Below, piece after piece: positions 1 through 5,320 of a stretch of DNA of 5,363 nt. Numbering within the stretch: the first letter of the stretch is position 1; every line of letters starts with the position of its first letter. Origin of the DNA: Cryomorphaceae bacterium. GTDB lineage: Bacteria > Bacteroidota > Bacteroidia > Flavobacteriales > Schleiferiaceae. The stretch covers positions 33,073 to 38,435 of the forward strand of contig DMCR01000195.1 in assembly GCA_003445735.1 (NCBI GenBank). Direction: 5' to 3'. The notes beneath the pieces were generated by a model that worked only from the letters and a program-made list of their open reading frames with translations, did no database searches and was not told the DNA's origin. A program made the translations under genes and the position numbers.

Positions 1-200
1 AACTGCGTACCTAAACCACTGAATTGCATCAGCGCACTTGGGTTGAGGGGGTTCGGCATCTCGCCACTGTAAGCCACTTGATTGACGGTCCATTCGCCCA
101 ACAGATCTTGGCGCACAAACACCTCGCTTGGCGTCGATTCGGTTGTACATGCCGCCAACATCACGGTGCTCAGCATTGCGACTAGAGATTTTACCTTCAT
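1..200 (-). CDS. Putative outer-surface lipoprotein, N-terminal part (cut by window edge)
   Basis: An open frame starts at the ATG at 200-198 and stays open to the left edge, giving about 66 residues. The first 18 residues, MKVKSLVAMLSTVMLAAC, form a classic lipoprotein signal peptide: two lysines, a hydrophobic core and the lipobox L-A-A-C, with Cys18 as the lipidated residue. A polar linker (TTESTPSE) follows, then a stretch beginning LLGEWTVNQVAYSG. That L-x-G-x-W pattern is reminiscent of the first strand of lipocalin-like domains in small Bacteroidota lipoproteins, but the domain is too incomplete to name. The start lies only 2 bases after the stop of the upstream reductase gene, so it is the last visible gene of the minus-strand operon and probably translationally coupled. 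The lipoprotein nature is well supported. The lipocalin-like idea is inference, and the function is unknown. Confidence 0.8.
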   Translation of the reverse strand, partial: MKVKSLVAMLSTVMLAACTTESTPSEVFVRQDLLGEWTVNQVAYSGEMPNPLNPSALMQFSGLGTQ

Positions 201-202
201 GA

Positions 203-904
203 TCATATGTTTGAAATACTAAAAATAACGGGGATTTCGGTTTTGGAGACAAATACCTCCAAGAGCTTTTCAGCAACGAATTTGGGCTGAACTAATTCCC
301 CTTGCTCGTAGGCTTCAACAAAATGGGCTTTATCGACAAACGCCGTTGATGAAGATTCACGAATAACAGTTTGCATCGGCGTATCTACCTTACCCGGGCG
401 GAAAGCATGAATGCGAACATCGGGATGCTCCTTGGCCACGACCTCAGTATATTGATGCACTGCCGCCTTAGAAGCACAATAGGCTGCCCAACCTTCTATG
501 GGATAATTCGCCGCACCAGATCCCGTGAAATATACTTGTTTTTCGCCCTCGACCTCCTGTAAGAACCGTGCGGTCATGCGCATAGGTGCCACGACGTTTA
601 GATGCATGCAATGGGCCAATTGCTCGTGCTCAACCTCGGTGGTCGAAAATATAGGACCAATAGTCCCTGCATTATTGATGAGTATGGTTGGACCTAAATC
701 AGCGGGTGTAAGCGGAATGGTCTCTACTGCCTTTGCGTCGGTAAGATCTACTTGAAAAAATTGGCCCCGACCATGGCTTTCTATAGCCTCGCAAGAACGA
801 CGGCCTATCCCCAAAACTTCGTATCCTGCTTTCAAAGCCGCCTCCGCTAATGCTTTACCTATACCGGAACTTACACCGGTAATGATGAGGCGACCCAGTG
901 ACAT
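203..904 (-). CDS. Short-chain dehydrogenase/reductase (SDR), sepiapterin/benzil reductase-like
   Basis: This 233-residue single-domain classical SDR should be a soluble NAD(P)H-dependent carbonyl reductase. Visible motifs in order are the Rossmann glycine motif T9-G-x-x-x-G-I-G16, an Arg pair R35-R36 after strand 2 (favouring NADPH), D53 in VDLTD, N77-N-A-G80, N103, and the catalytic residues S129, Y142 and K146 (YCASK), followed by RPGKVDT at 169-175. The catalytic tetrad is intact, so it should be active. The C-terminal part (DTPMQ, then a stretch ending VAEKLLEVF) recalls the sepiapterin reductase/YueD-type benzil reductase branch; that is a memory-based resemblance, and the substrate cannot be read from sequence. 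It starts 1 base after the stop of the KtrA-like gene and ends 2 bases before the lipoprotein start, so it is an inner operon gene. The family call is firm and the substrate is unknown. Confidence 0.93.
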   Translation of the reverse strand: MSLGRLIITGVSSGIGKALAEAALKAGYEVLGIGRRSCEAIESHGRGQFFQVDLTDAKAVETIPLTPADLGPTILINNAGTIGPIFSTTEVEHEQLAHCMHLNVVAPMRMTARFLQEVEGEKQVYFTGSGAANYPIEGWAAYCASKAAVHQYTEVVAKEHPDVRIHAFRPGKVDTPMQTVIRESSSTAFVDKAHFVEAYEQGELVQPKFVAEKLLEVFVSKTEIPVIFSISNI

Positions 905-905
905 C

Positions 906-1574
906 TTAGGCGTTGATTTCGATAAATCTGTTCACGTCTTTGGTCAAGCCAAAAATCATGATAATATCGCCTTTGTCGATAATCGTGTCTGGACCGGGAA
1001 CTCCCTTAATTTGGTGCTCATCGCCATCCTTTTTCAATAATGTCACAAGGTTGATATTGTACTTTTTTCTCAGTCCAATGTCCTGTAATGTTCTGCCATG
1101 TAGCTTAGAGGGTGCCGATACCTCGATGATCTCGTGGTCATTCGGTAGGTTAACACACATTAAAACACCAGGGTTAGTCAACTGCTCCGCAATGTTGTTC
1201 GCGACTTCTTGCTCTGGACTCAGAATGTGTTTCAAGCCCATCTTGGTAAGAATTTCTCGCTGTACAGGGCCTTGAGCGCGTGCTATAATCTGCTTAACCC
1301 CAATAGCTTGAAGTTGAAATACACAAAGGATCATTTCTTGAAAGCTGGAGCCAATACTCACTACCACAGCGTCCATGTCTCCCAGGTTTTGCGCTTCCAG
1401 CGCGTGCTTGCTGGTTGCGTCAAGGCTAACAGCGAATGCCACGTCATTCGCGATGCTTTGAACCTTGTCCTCACTTTCATCAATAGCCATAACATCGGCT
1501 CCTCTTTCCGCCAACTTACGGGCAATGGCCGAGCCAAAAACTCCAAGGCCTATTACTGCAAACTTGCTATTCAT
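906..1574 (-). CDS. ktrA: KtrA/TrkA-type RCK potassium-uptake regulatory subunit
   Basis: This 222-residue protein has the two-domain layout of KtrA-type gating proteins, cytoplasmic rings that bind nucleotide and open or close a KtrB/TrkH-type K+ channel. The N-terminal RCK/Rossmann domain (about 1-125) shows G9-L-G-V-F-G14, with acidic D32 at the end of strand 2 for ribose binding. It continues with D52-A-T, a VVSIG strand (71-75) and R99. The C-terminal RCK_C/TrkA_C domain (about 135-222) includes the LHGRTLQDIGLRKKY helix region (158-172) and the GDIIMIFG strand (202-209). Length matches single-copy KtrA proteins rather than the duplicated proteobacterial TrkA. It lies 2 bases after the cystathionine enzyme and 1 base before the SDR gene. 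No channel subunit lies in the window, which is odd because ktrA is commonly beside ktrB. The family is sure; the symbol assumes a KtrB partner elsewhere in the genome. Confidence 0.9.
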   Translation of the reverse strand: MNSKFAVIGLGVFGSAIARKLAERGADVMAIDESEDKVQSIANDVAFAVSLDATSKHALEAQNLGDMDAVVVSIGSSFQEMILCVFQLQAIGVKQIIARAQGPVQREILTKMGLKHILSPEQEVANNIAEQLTNPGVLMCVNLPNDHEIIEVSAPSKLHGRTLQDIGLRKKYNINLVTLLKKDGDEHQIKGVPGPDTIIDKGDIIMIFGLTKDVNRFIEINA

Positions 1575-1576
1575 CG

Positions 1577-2731
1577 TTATTTATCTAGTGCTTGCGTTAG
1601 ATCTGCAAGCAAATCTTCTCTATGTTCAATTCCTACTGAAAGGCGTACCAAATTGTCGGTCACCCCAACTTTCTCGCGCTCCTCTTTCGGAATAGAGGCG
1701 TGTGTCATCGATGCCGGGTGCCCCGATAAGCTTTCCACACCGCCCAAGCTTTCAGCTAAGGTAAAGACCTTCATCGCGCTCACCACTTCGGCTGTAGCTT
1801 CGAAGCCAGCATCTTTAACGGTAAAGCTAACCATTCCGCCAAACTTCTTCATTTGACGCTTGGCTACTTCGTGTCCATTATGCCCCTCAAGGCCTGGCCA
1901 ATACACCTTGCCTACTCTGGGGTGGTTCGCCAAAAAATTGGCTACGGCTTCACCGTTTTCACAATGGCGATCCATTCGAACATGGAGGGTTTTAATCCCT
2001 CGCAACGCAATGAAACTGTCCATAGGCCCGAGAATAGCTCCCGAAGCGTTTTGGATAAAATACATCTTCTCAGCGATTTTTTCGTCTTTCGTCGCCAATA
2101 ATCCTAGGACCACATCGCTATGCCCACCAAGATATTTGGTTCCGCTGTGCATCACTACATCTGCGCCCAAATCCAGTGGTCGCTGCAAGTACGGTGTTGC
2201 GAAGGTGTTGTCCACGACCAACATTGCGTCGTGCGCTTTTGCTGCCGAAGAGGCCTGCGCTATATCGAGCACATTCAACATCGGATTCGTAGGCGTTTCC
2301 ATCCACACCATCTTAGTTTTTGGACTCATGTGCGAGGACCAATTCTCTTCGCTCATGTCCACAAACGTGAACTTAATTCCGTAGTCTGAAAATACCTTAG
2401 TAAACAACCTGTACGTTCCGCCGTACAAATCGTTACACGCCACCACCTCGTCGCCAGGGCTCAAAAACTTGAGCATACAGTCAATAGCTGCCAAACCTGA
2501 CCCAAAGGCAGCTCCGTACTCCCCGCCCTCAAGGCTCGAAATGGAGCGCTCCAAGGCATAACGAGTAGGATTCTGACTACGACTATACTCAAACCCCTTG
2601 TGCTTGCCAGGGTATTCTTGGGCATAAGTCGAGGTCTGGTAAATAGGCGGCATCACTGCACCGGTCGTTGGGTCCGGATGCTGCCCACCGTGAATGGCAA
2701 GGGTTTCAAAGTGTAGGTCTTTGTGGTCCAT
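1577..2731 (-). CDS. Cystathionine gamma-synthase / gamma-lyase (PLP, Cys/Met metabolism)
   Basis: This 384-residue fold-type I PLP enzyme of the Cys/Met metabolism family is full length and cytosolic, probably a tetramer. Visible residues are the phosphate-binding Y49-S-R51 (from the partner subunit) in YSRSQNPT, G77-S-G79, the ring-stacking Y103, E145-TPTNP, D174-N-T, and the Schiff-base lysine K199 in HSGTKYLGGHSD. Further on are ESLGGVESL (327-335) with E333, HPASMTHAS (338-346) and the substrate-carboxylate arginine R363 in RLSVGIEH. The family includes MetB (O-acylhomoserine + cysteine to cystathionine) and the gamma-lyase MccB/CGL (cystathionine to cysteine). E333 and these motifs occur in both, so the direction cannot be fixed from sequence and I give no symbol. 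It starts 17 bases after the bacilliredoxin stop and ends 2 bases before ktrA. Its place behind a bacillithiol-linked gene leans slightly toward a cysteine-supplying lyase, which is inference. Confidence 0.93.
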   Translation of the reverse strand: MDHKDLHFETLAIHGGQHPDPTTGAVMPPIYQTSTYAQEYPGKHKGFEYSRSQNPTRYALERSISSLEGGEYGAAFGSGLAAIDCMLKFLSPGDEVVACNDLYGGTYRLFTKVFSDYGIKFTFVDMSEENWSSHMSPKTKMVWMETPTNPMLNVLDIAQASSAAKAHDAMLVVDNTFATPYLQRPLDLGADVVMHSGTKYLGGHSDVVLGLLATKDEKIAEKMYFIQNASGAILGPMDSFIALRGIKTLHVRMDRHCENGEAVANFLANHPRVGKVYWPGLEGHNGHEVAKRQMKKFGGMVSFTVKDAGFEATAEVVSAMKVFTLAESLGGVESLSGHPASMTHASIPKEEREKVGVTDNLVRLSVGIEHREDLLADLTQALDK

Positions 2732-2748
2732 CTGTGATAGAGGGTAAG

Positions 2749-3162
2749 TTATTTGCAGTGCTCTTCAAAGGCGCCCAATAGATTGCCAGCAATCATTTCC
2801 GCCGTGCGTCCTTCTATGTGGTGGCGCTCCACCATATGCACGAGCTCTCCGTTTTTAAACAACGCCATTGCGGGTGAAGACGGAGGGAAGGGCAACATGT
2901 GCTTTCGCGCTTCGTTCACTGCATCAACATCGTTTCCGGCAAAAACAGTGATCATTCGATCGGGCCTTAAAGAGGATTTTGCTGCAGCTGTTGCGGCTGG
3001 ACGAGCAGAACCCGCAGCACAACCACACACAGAGTTTACAACTACGAATGTCGTTCCGGCTGAATTAATCGCTGCAGTTACTTCATCTGCGGTCTTTGTT
3101 TCGGTATATCCATTGTTCGCTAATTCGGCGCGCATAGGGGCAATGAGTTCTTCTGGGTACAT
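2749..3162 (-). CDS. Bacilliredoxin, BrxA/BrxB (YphP/YqiW) family
   Basis: The family has a thioredoxin fold and removes bacillithiol from mixed disulfides on oxidised cytosolic proteins. Starting at the ATG at 3162-3160 the protein has 137 residues, close to the family norm. The active-site motif N-S-V-C46-G-C48-A-A-G is the C-G-C signature of BrxA/BrxB, followed by S-x-R-P-A-A. The middle holds TVFAGNDVDAV and PPSSPAMAL, and the end holds HHIEGR and a C-terminal EEHCK with a third cysteine; all match my memory of B. subtilis YphP. I chose this start because MYPEEL is the usual N-terminus in Bacteroidota members. The frame extends upstream to a TTG at 3189, but that codon lies inside the -7 promoter element and would not be in the mRNA. 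It is the first gene of the minus-strand operon. The family is very likely; bacillithiol use is inferred, not shown here. Confidence 0.95.
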   Translation of the reverse strand: MYPEELIAPMRAELANNGYTETKTADEVTAAINSAGTTFVVVNSVCGCAAGSARPAATAAAKSSLRPDRMITVFAGNDVDAVNEARKHMLPFPPSSPAMALFKNGELVHMVERHHIEGRTAEMIAGNLLGAFEEHCK

Positions 3163-3180
3163 GATTAAATGTGTTTTTTG

Positions 3181-3214
3181 TCTAAACAAAGTTAGTGTTT
3201 CCTAATGGTTTAGA
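3181..3214. repeat. 7-bp inverted repeat in the divergent control region (possible operator)
   Basis: TCTAAAC at 3181-3187 and GTTTAGA at 3208-3214 are exact reverse complements separated by 20 bases. The left arm covers the expected transcription start of the minus-strand operon. The right arm lies between the -33 and -7 regions of the gltX promoter. A smaller nested pair, TTAG (3192-3195) and CTAA (3202-3205), is nearly concentric. A protein-binding site is possible, but chance in A/T-rich DNA cannot be excluded. Confidence 0.35.
3187..3194 (-). promoter_or_regulatory. Bacteroidota -7 promoter element for the brx-cystathionine-ktrA operon
   Basis: Read on the minus strand this is TAACTTTG, a perfect match to the Bacteroidota TAnnTTTG element recognised by the phylum's primary sigma factor. 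It ends 24 bases before the bacilliredoxin ATG, so the leader should be about 20 bases with no Shine-Dalgarno. I find no convincing TTG-type -33 element about 19 bases further upstream. Confidence 0.7.
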
Positions 3215-3220
3215 CGATTG

Positions 3221-3228
3221 TACCTTTG
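3221..3228 (+). promoter_or_regulatory. Bacteroidota -7 promoter element for gltX-folB
   Basis: TACCTTTG is a perfect TAnnTTTG match. It ends 22 bases before the gltX ATG at 3251, predicting a leader of about 15-17 bases. A TTTC at 3198-3201, 19 bases upstream, is a three-of-four match to the TTTG-type -33 element. It faces away from the minus-strand promoter with 26 bases between the two -7 boxes. Confidence 0.72.
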
Positions 3229-3250
3229 CCCCAATTCTAACGATACTATA

Positions 3251-4774
3251 ATGAGCTCAAAAGTTCGTGTCCGATTCGCACCGTCCCCAACTGGACCCCT
3301 ACACATTGGTGGGGTGCGCACCGCTTTATACAACTATTTGTTCGCCAAAAAACACGGCGGAGATTTTCTGTTGCGCATAGAAGATACCGACCAAACTCGC
3401 TTCGTAGCTGGCGCAGAGAAATACATCATCGAATCTCTCGCTTGGTGTGGCATCAGCCCTGACGAAGGCATCGGTGGCGAAGACCGTGGCAACGGCCCTT
3501 ACCGTCAAAGCGAACGCAAGCCAATATACAGACAGTACGTGAACCAGCTGCTCGCAAACGAAAAAGCGTATATCGCCTTCGATACGGCAAACGAGCTCGA
3601 CGCAATGCGACAATTGGCCAAAGATGCCGGCGCAGCCAACTGGCAATACAACTACATCACCCGCGGCAACATGAAAAACTCTTTAACCCTTCCTAAAGAA
3701 GAGGTTGAAGCGAAAATCGCTGCCGGCGAGCCCTATGTGGTGCGCATCAAGCTCCCGCGCAATCACGAAGTGCGCTTCGAAGACACGATCCGCAGCTGGG
3801 TGAGCGTCAACACCAACAACATGGACGATAAGGTACTCTTTAAATCTGATGGCATGCCGACCTACCATTTGGCCAACATCGTTGACGACCACTTGATGGG
3901 CATTACGCACGTTATTCGGGGTGAAGAGTGGTTGCCTTCTGCTCCCCTGCACGTGATGTTGTATGAGGCTTTTGGTTGGGAGTGTCCGGTTTTTGCGCAC
4001 CTGCCCCTCCTGCTTAAACCAGATGGCCCGGGAAAACTCAGCAAACGCGACGGCGACCGCCTCGGATTCCCGGTATTCCCAATAGATTGGAACAACCCTG
4101 AGACCGGTGAAACGGCTAGCGGCTACCGCGAGTTTGGCTTCTTCCCAGGCGCCTTCATCAACATGCTTGCCCTCCTCGGTTGGAATCCGGGCACCGAACA
4201 AGAAATTTTCGACCTACAAGGCCTCATCGACTCATTCGACCTCAGTAAAGTCTCTAAATCCGGCGCAAAATTTGATTTTGAAAAAGGAAAATGGTTCAAC
4301 CAATTGTACCTACGCGCCCTCACCGACGACCAGCTAGAGGCTGAGCTCAAAAAAGAATTGGATAAAGAAGGCCTCGCCTACAATGAGGCGCAACTAGGTA
4401 AAATCGCTACCATAATGAGTGAACGCGCTACCTTCCCGCAAGACCTCCTCACCGAGGGTCAATTCTTGTTCTCCGCCCCCTCTGAATATGACGAAAGAAC
4501 GGCTTCTAAAAAATGGACTGCTGATAGCGCTGGTATGATGCAAGACCTAGCCACTCGCTTCAGCGCACTTGACGCCTTCACCGAAGAACATATCGAGGCT
4601 GCCTTCAAAGCTTACCTCGAGGAAAAAGAACTGGGTTTCGGCAAAGTAGGCCCATCATTCCGTCTCGCCGTAACAGGTAAGGGCGTAGGTCCATCAATGT
4701 TTGCCATTTGTGAAGTCCTCGGTAAAGACGAAGTCTTAGCTCGCATCGAAAAAGCCATCACTGTACTGGGATAA
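3251..4774 (+). CDS. gltX: Glutamyl-tRNA synthetase (GluRS)
   Basis: This class I aminoacyl-tRNA synthetase charges tRNA-Glu with glutamate in the cytosol. From the ATG at 3251 the protein has 507 residues, typical of bacterial GluRS. It opens with VRVRFAPSPTGPLHIGG, where PSPTG (11-15) and the HIGH-type HIGG (18-21) are visible, then LRIEDTDQTR (41-50), RGEEWLPSAP (223-232) and the KMSKS-type KLSKR (262-266). The C-terminal anticodon-binding domain ends in GKVGPSFRLAVTGKGVGPS. The region around 105-140, where zinc-binding GluRS carry cysteines, contains none, so this is a zinc-free form. A GFPVFP segment (272-277) follows KLSKR, as I recall for Bacteroidota. An in-frame TTG at 3218 would add 11 residues, but it precedes and overlaps the promoter region, so ATG 3251 (MSSKVRVRF) is preferred. 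The stop overlaps the folB start by one base. Confidence 0.97.
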   Translation: MSSKVRVRFAPSPTGPLHIGGVRTALYNYLFAKKHGGDFLLRIEDTDQTRFVAGAEKYIIESLAWCGISPDEGIGGEDRGNGPYRQSERKPIYRQYVNQLLANEKAYIAFDTANELDAMRQLAKDAGAANWQYNYITRGNMKNSLTLPKEEVEAKIAAGEPYVVRIKLPRNHEVRFEDTIRSWVSVNTNNMDDKVLFKSDGMPTYHLANIVDDHLMGITHVIRGEEWLPSAPLHVMLYEAFGWECPVFAHLPLLLKPDGPGKLSKRDGDRLGFPVFPIDWNNPETGETASGYREFGFFPGAFINMLALLGWNPGTEQEIFDLQGLIDSFDLSKVSKSGAKFDFEKGKWFNQLYLRALTDDQLEAELKKELDKEGLAYNEAQLGKIATIMSERATFPQDLLTEGQFLFSAPSEYDERTASKKWTADSAGMMQDLATRFSALDAFTEEHIEAAFKAYLEEKELGFGKVGPSFRLAVTGKGVGPSMFAICEVLGKDEVLARIEKAITVLG

Positions 4775-5139
4775 TGAGCACACTACACCAAATCGACGTT
4801 TACGGCATCCGCATCTACACCAACCATGGTTGCATGCAGGAAGAGGCCACAATCGGCTCCCACTACGAGGTAAACATCAGTGTGTGGGCCGACCTCGCCG
4901 CCTCGGCGGCGTCAGACGAACTAAACGACACTGTTGATTATGTCGCCCTGAACGCCATCGCCAAGGAAGAAATGGCCGTCCGCGCCAAGCTTCTAGAAGT
5001 CGTCTGTCAGCGCATCATTGACCGAATCATGAACGAACACCCGTCCGTTCAAAAAGCATGGGTCAACGTCGCAAAACTTAACCCACCCATCAACGGGGAT
5101 GTAGAGCGAGTTGCCCTAACATTTACCGCGGAGCGGTAA
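4774..5139 (+). CDS. folB: Dihydroneopterin aldolase
   Basis: FolB converts 7,8-dihydroneopterin to 6-hydroxymethyl-7,8-dihydropterin plus glycolaldehyde in folate synthesis, as an octameric cytosolic enzyme. The 121-residue length is standard. Key family positions are visible: the substrate-binding glutamate after NHGCMQEE (E24, or E23), IGSHYEVNISV (27-37), Y56 in TVDYVAL, L74-E75 in KLLEVV, and the catalytic lysine K101 in KLNPPI (101-106), where many homologues read KPxPPI. The start is fixed by the TAATG junction with gltX: the gltX stop (4772-4774) shares its last A with this ATG, indicating translational coupling and one mRNA. No other folate gene is visible, so the pairing with gltX looks like shared growth-linked expression rather than a pathway unit. 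Confidence 0.95.
   Translation: MSTLHQIDVYGIRIYTNHGCMQEEATIGSHYEVNISVWADLAASAASDELNDTVDYVALNAIAKEEMAVRAKLLEVVCQRIIDRIMNEHPSVQKAWVNVAKLNPPINGDVERVALTFTAER
5123..5139 (+). repeat. Short perfect hairpin at the folB stop codon
   Basis: TTACCG (5123-5128) and CGGTAA (5134-5139) are exact reverse complements around a 5-base loop, and the right arm contains the folB stop. No T-run follows directly, so it is not an intrinsic terminator by itself. It might protect the mRNA 3' end, or it may be chance. Confidence 0.3.
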
Positions 5140-5174
5140 GTAAAATTATCTCGAGGCCGTTCGAATTTTTCCAT

Positions 5175-5182
5175 TATTTTTG
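5175..5182 (+). promoter_or_regulatory. -7 promoter element for tRNA-Cys
   Basis: TATTTTTG matches TAnnTTTG exactly and ends 10 bases before the mature tRNA 5' end, which would leave a 5' leader of only a few bases for RNase P to remove. No clear -33 element is seen 19 bases upstream. The tRNA can therefore be made independently of gltX-folB, although read-through from folB is also possible because no strong terminator separates them. Confidence 0.6.
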
Positions 5183-5192
5183 GCCTCCCTAA

Positions 5193-5263
5193 GGTTCCGT
5201 GGCCGAGTGGCTAGGCACTGGTCTGCAAAACCAGCTACAGCGGTTCGAGTCCGCTCGGAACCT
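5193..5263 (+). tRNA. tRNA-Cys (anticodon GCA)
   Basis: A complete 71-base cloverleaf can be folded by eye. The acceptor stem is GGTTCCG (5193-5199) with CGGAACC (5256-5262), all seven pairs Watson-Crick. The D stem is GCC with GGC (5202-5204 and 5214-5216), with GG at 5209-5210 in the loop. The anticodon stem is CTGGT with ACCAG (5218-5222 and 5230-5234) around the loop CTGCAAA, placing anticodon GCA at 5225-5227. The T stem is AGCGG with CCGCT around TTCGAGT (5244-5250). The unpaired base after the acceptor stem is T (U73), the known identity base for cysteinyl-tRNA synthetase. The 3' CCA is not encoded, because the following bases are CAAA, so it must be added by tRNA nucleotidyltransferase. 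Confidence 0.97.
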
Positions 5264-5272
5264 CAAAATAAG

Positions 5273-5313
5273 AAAAGCCCCGTTGCACAAAGTGCGATTG
5301 GGCTTTTTCTTTT
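5273..5313 (+). terminator. Intrinsic terminator after tRNA-Cys
   Basis: AAAAGCCC (5273-5280) pairs with GGGCTTTT (5300-5307). After one C/T mismatch the stem continues through 5282-5288 and 5292-5298 (GTTGCAC with GTGCGAT, two G-U pairs) to an AAA loop. A T-rich tail (5304-5313, TTTTTCTTTT) follows. The A-rich left flank means it could also work in the opposite direction. It begins 9 bases after the tRNA and ends 7 bases before the next ATG. Confidence 0.9.
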
Positions 5314-5320
5314 AGCGATT

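Noticed and set aside
1209..1856. A 215-codon plus-strand open frame spanning the antisense of ktrA and the cystathionine enzyme gene
   Set aside because: It lies entirely opposite two well-supported genes, crosses their junction, has no recognisable domain and reads as low-order Ser/Leu/Cys-rich antisense translation.
1860..2384. A 174-codon plus-strand frame inside the cystathionine enzyme gene
   Set aside because: It is antisense to a gene with complete catalytic motifs; no promoter box or family motif supports it.
3163..3250. T-box, riboswitch or leader-peptide control ahead of gltX or the bacilliredoxin operon
   Set aside because: Predicted leaders are only about 15-20 bases, too short for a structured element.
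3683..4201. A 172-codon minus-strand frame inside gltX
   Set aside because: It is antisense to the conserved GluRS catalytic core and has no recognisable motif, so it is a shadow of the coding bias of gltX.
5142..5170. Possible weak terminator between folB and tRNA-Cys (AAAATT with AATTTT, inner CGA with TCG, then T-run)
   Set aside because: The outer stem is all A/T, a 4-base bulge interrupts it and the inner stem is only 3 pairs. It overlaps the region just upstream of the tRNA promoter and is too weak to annotate.
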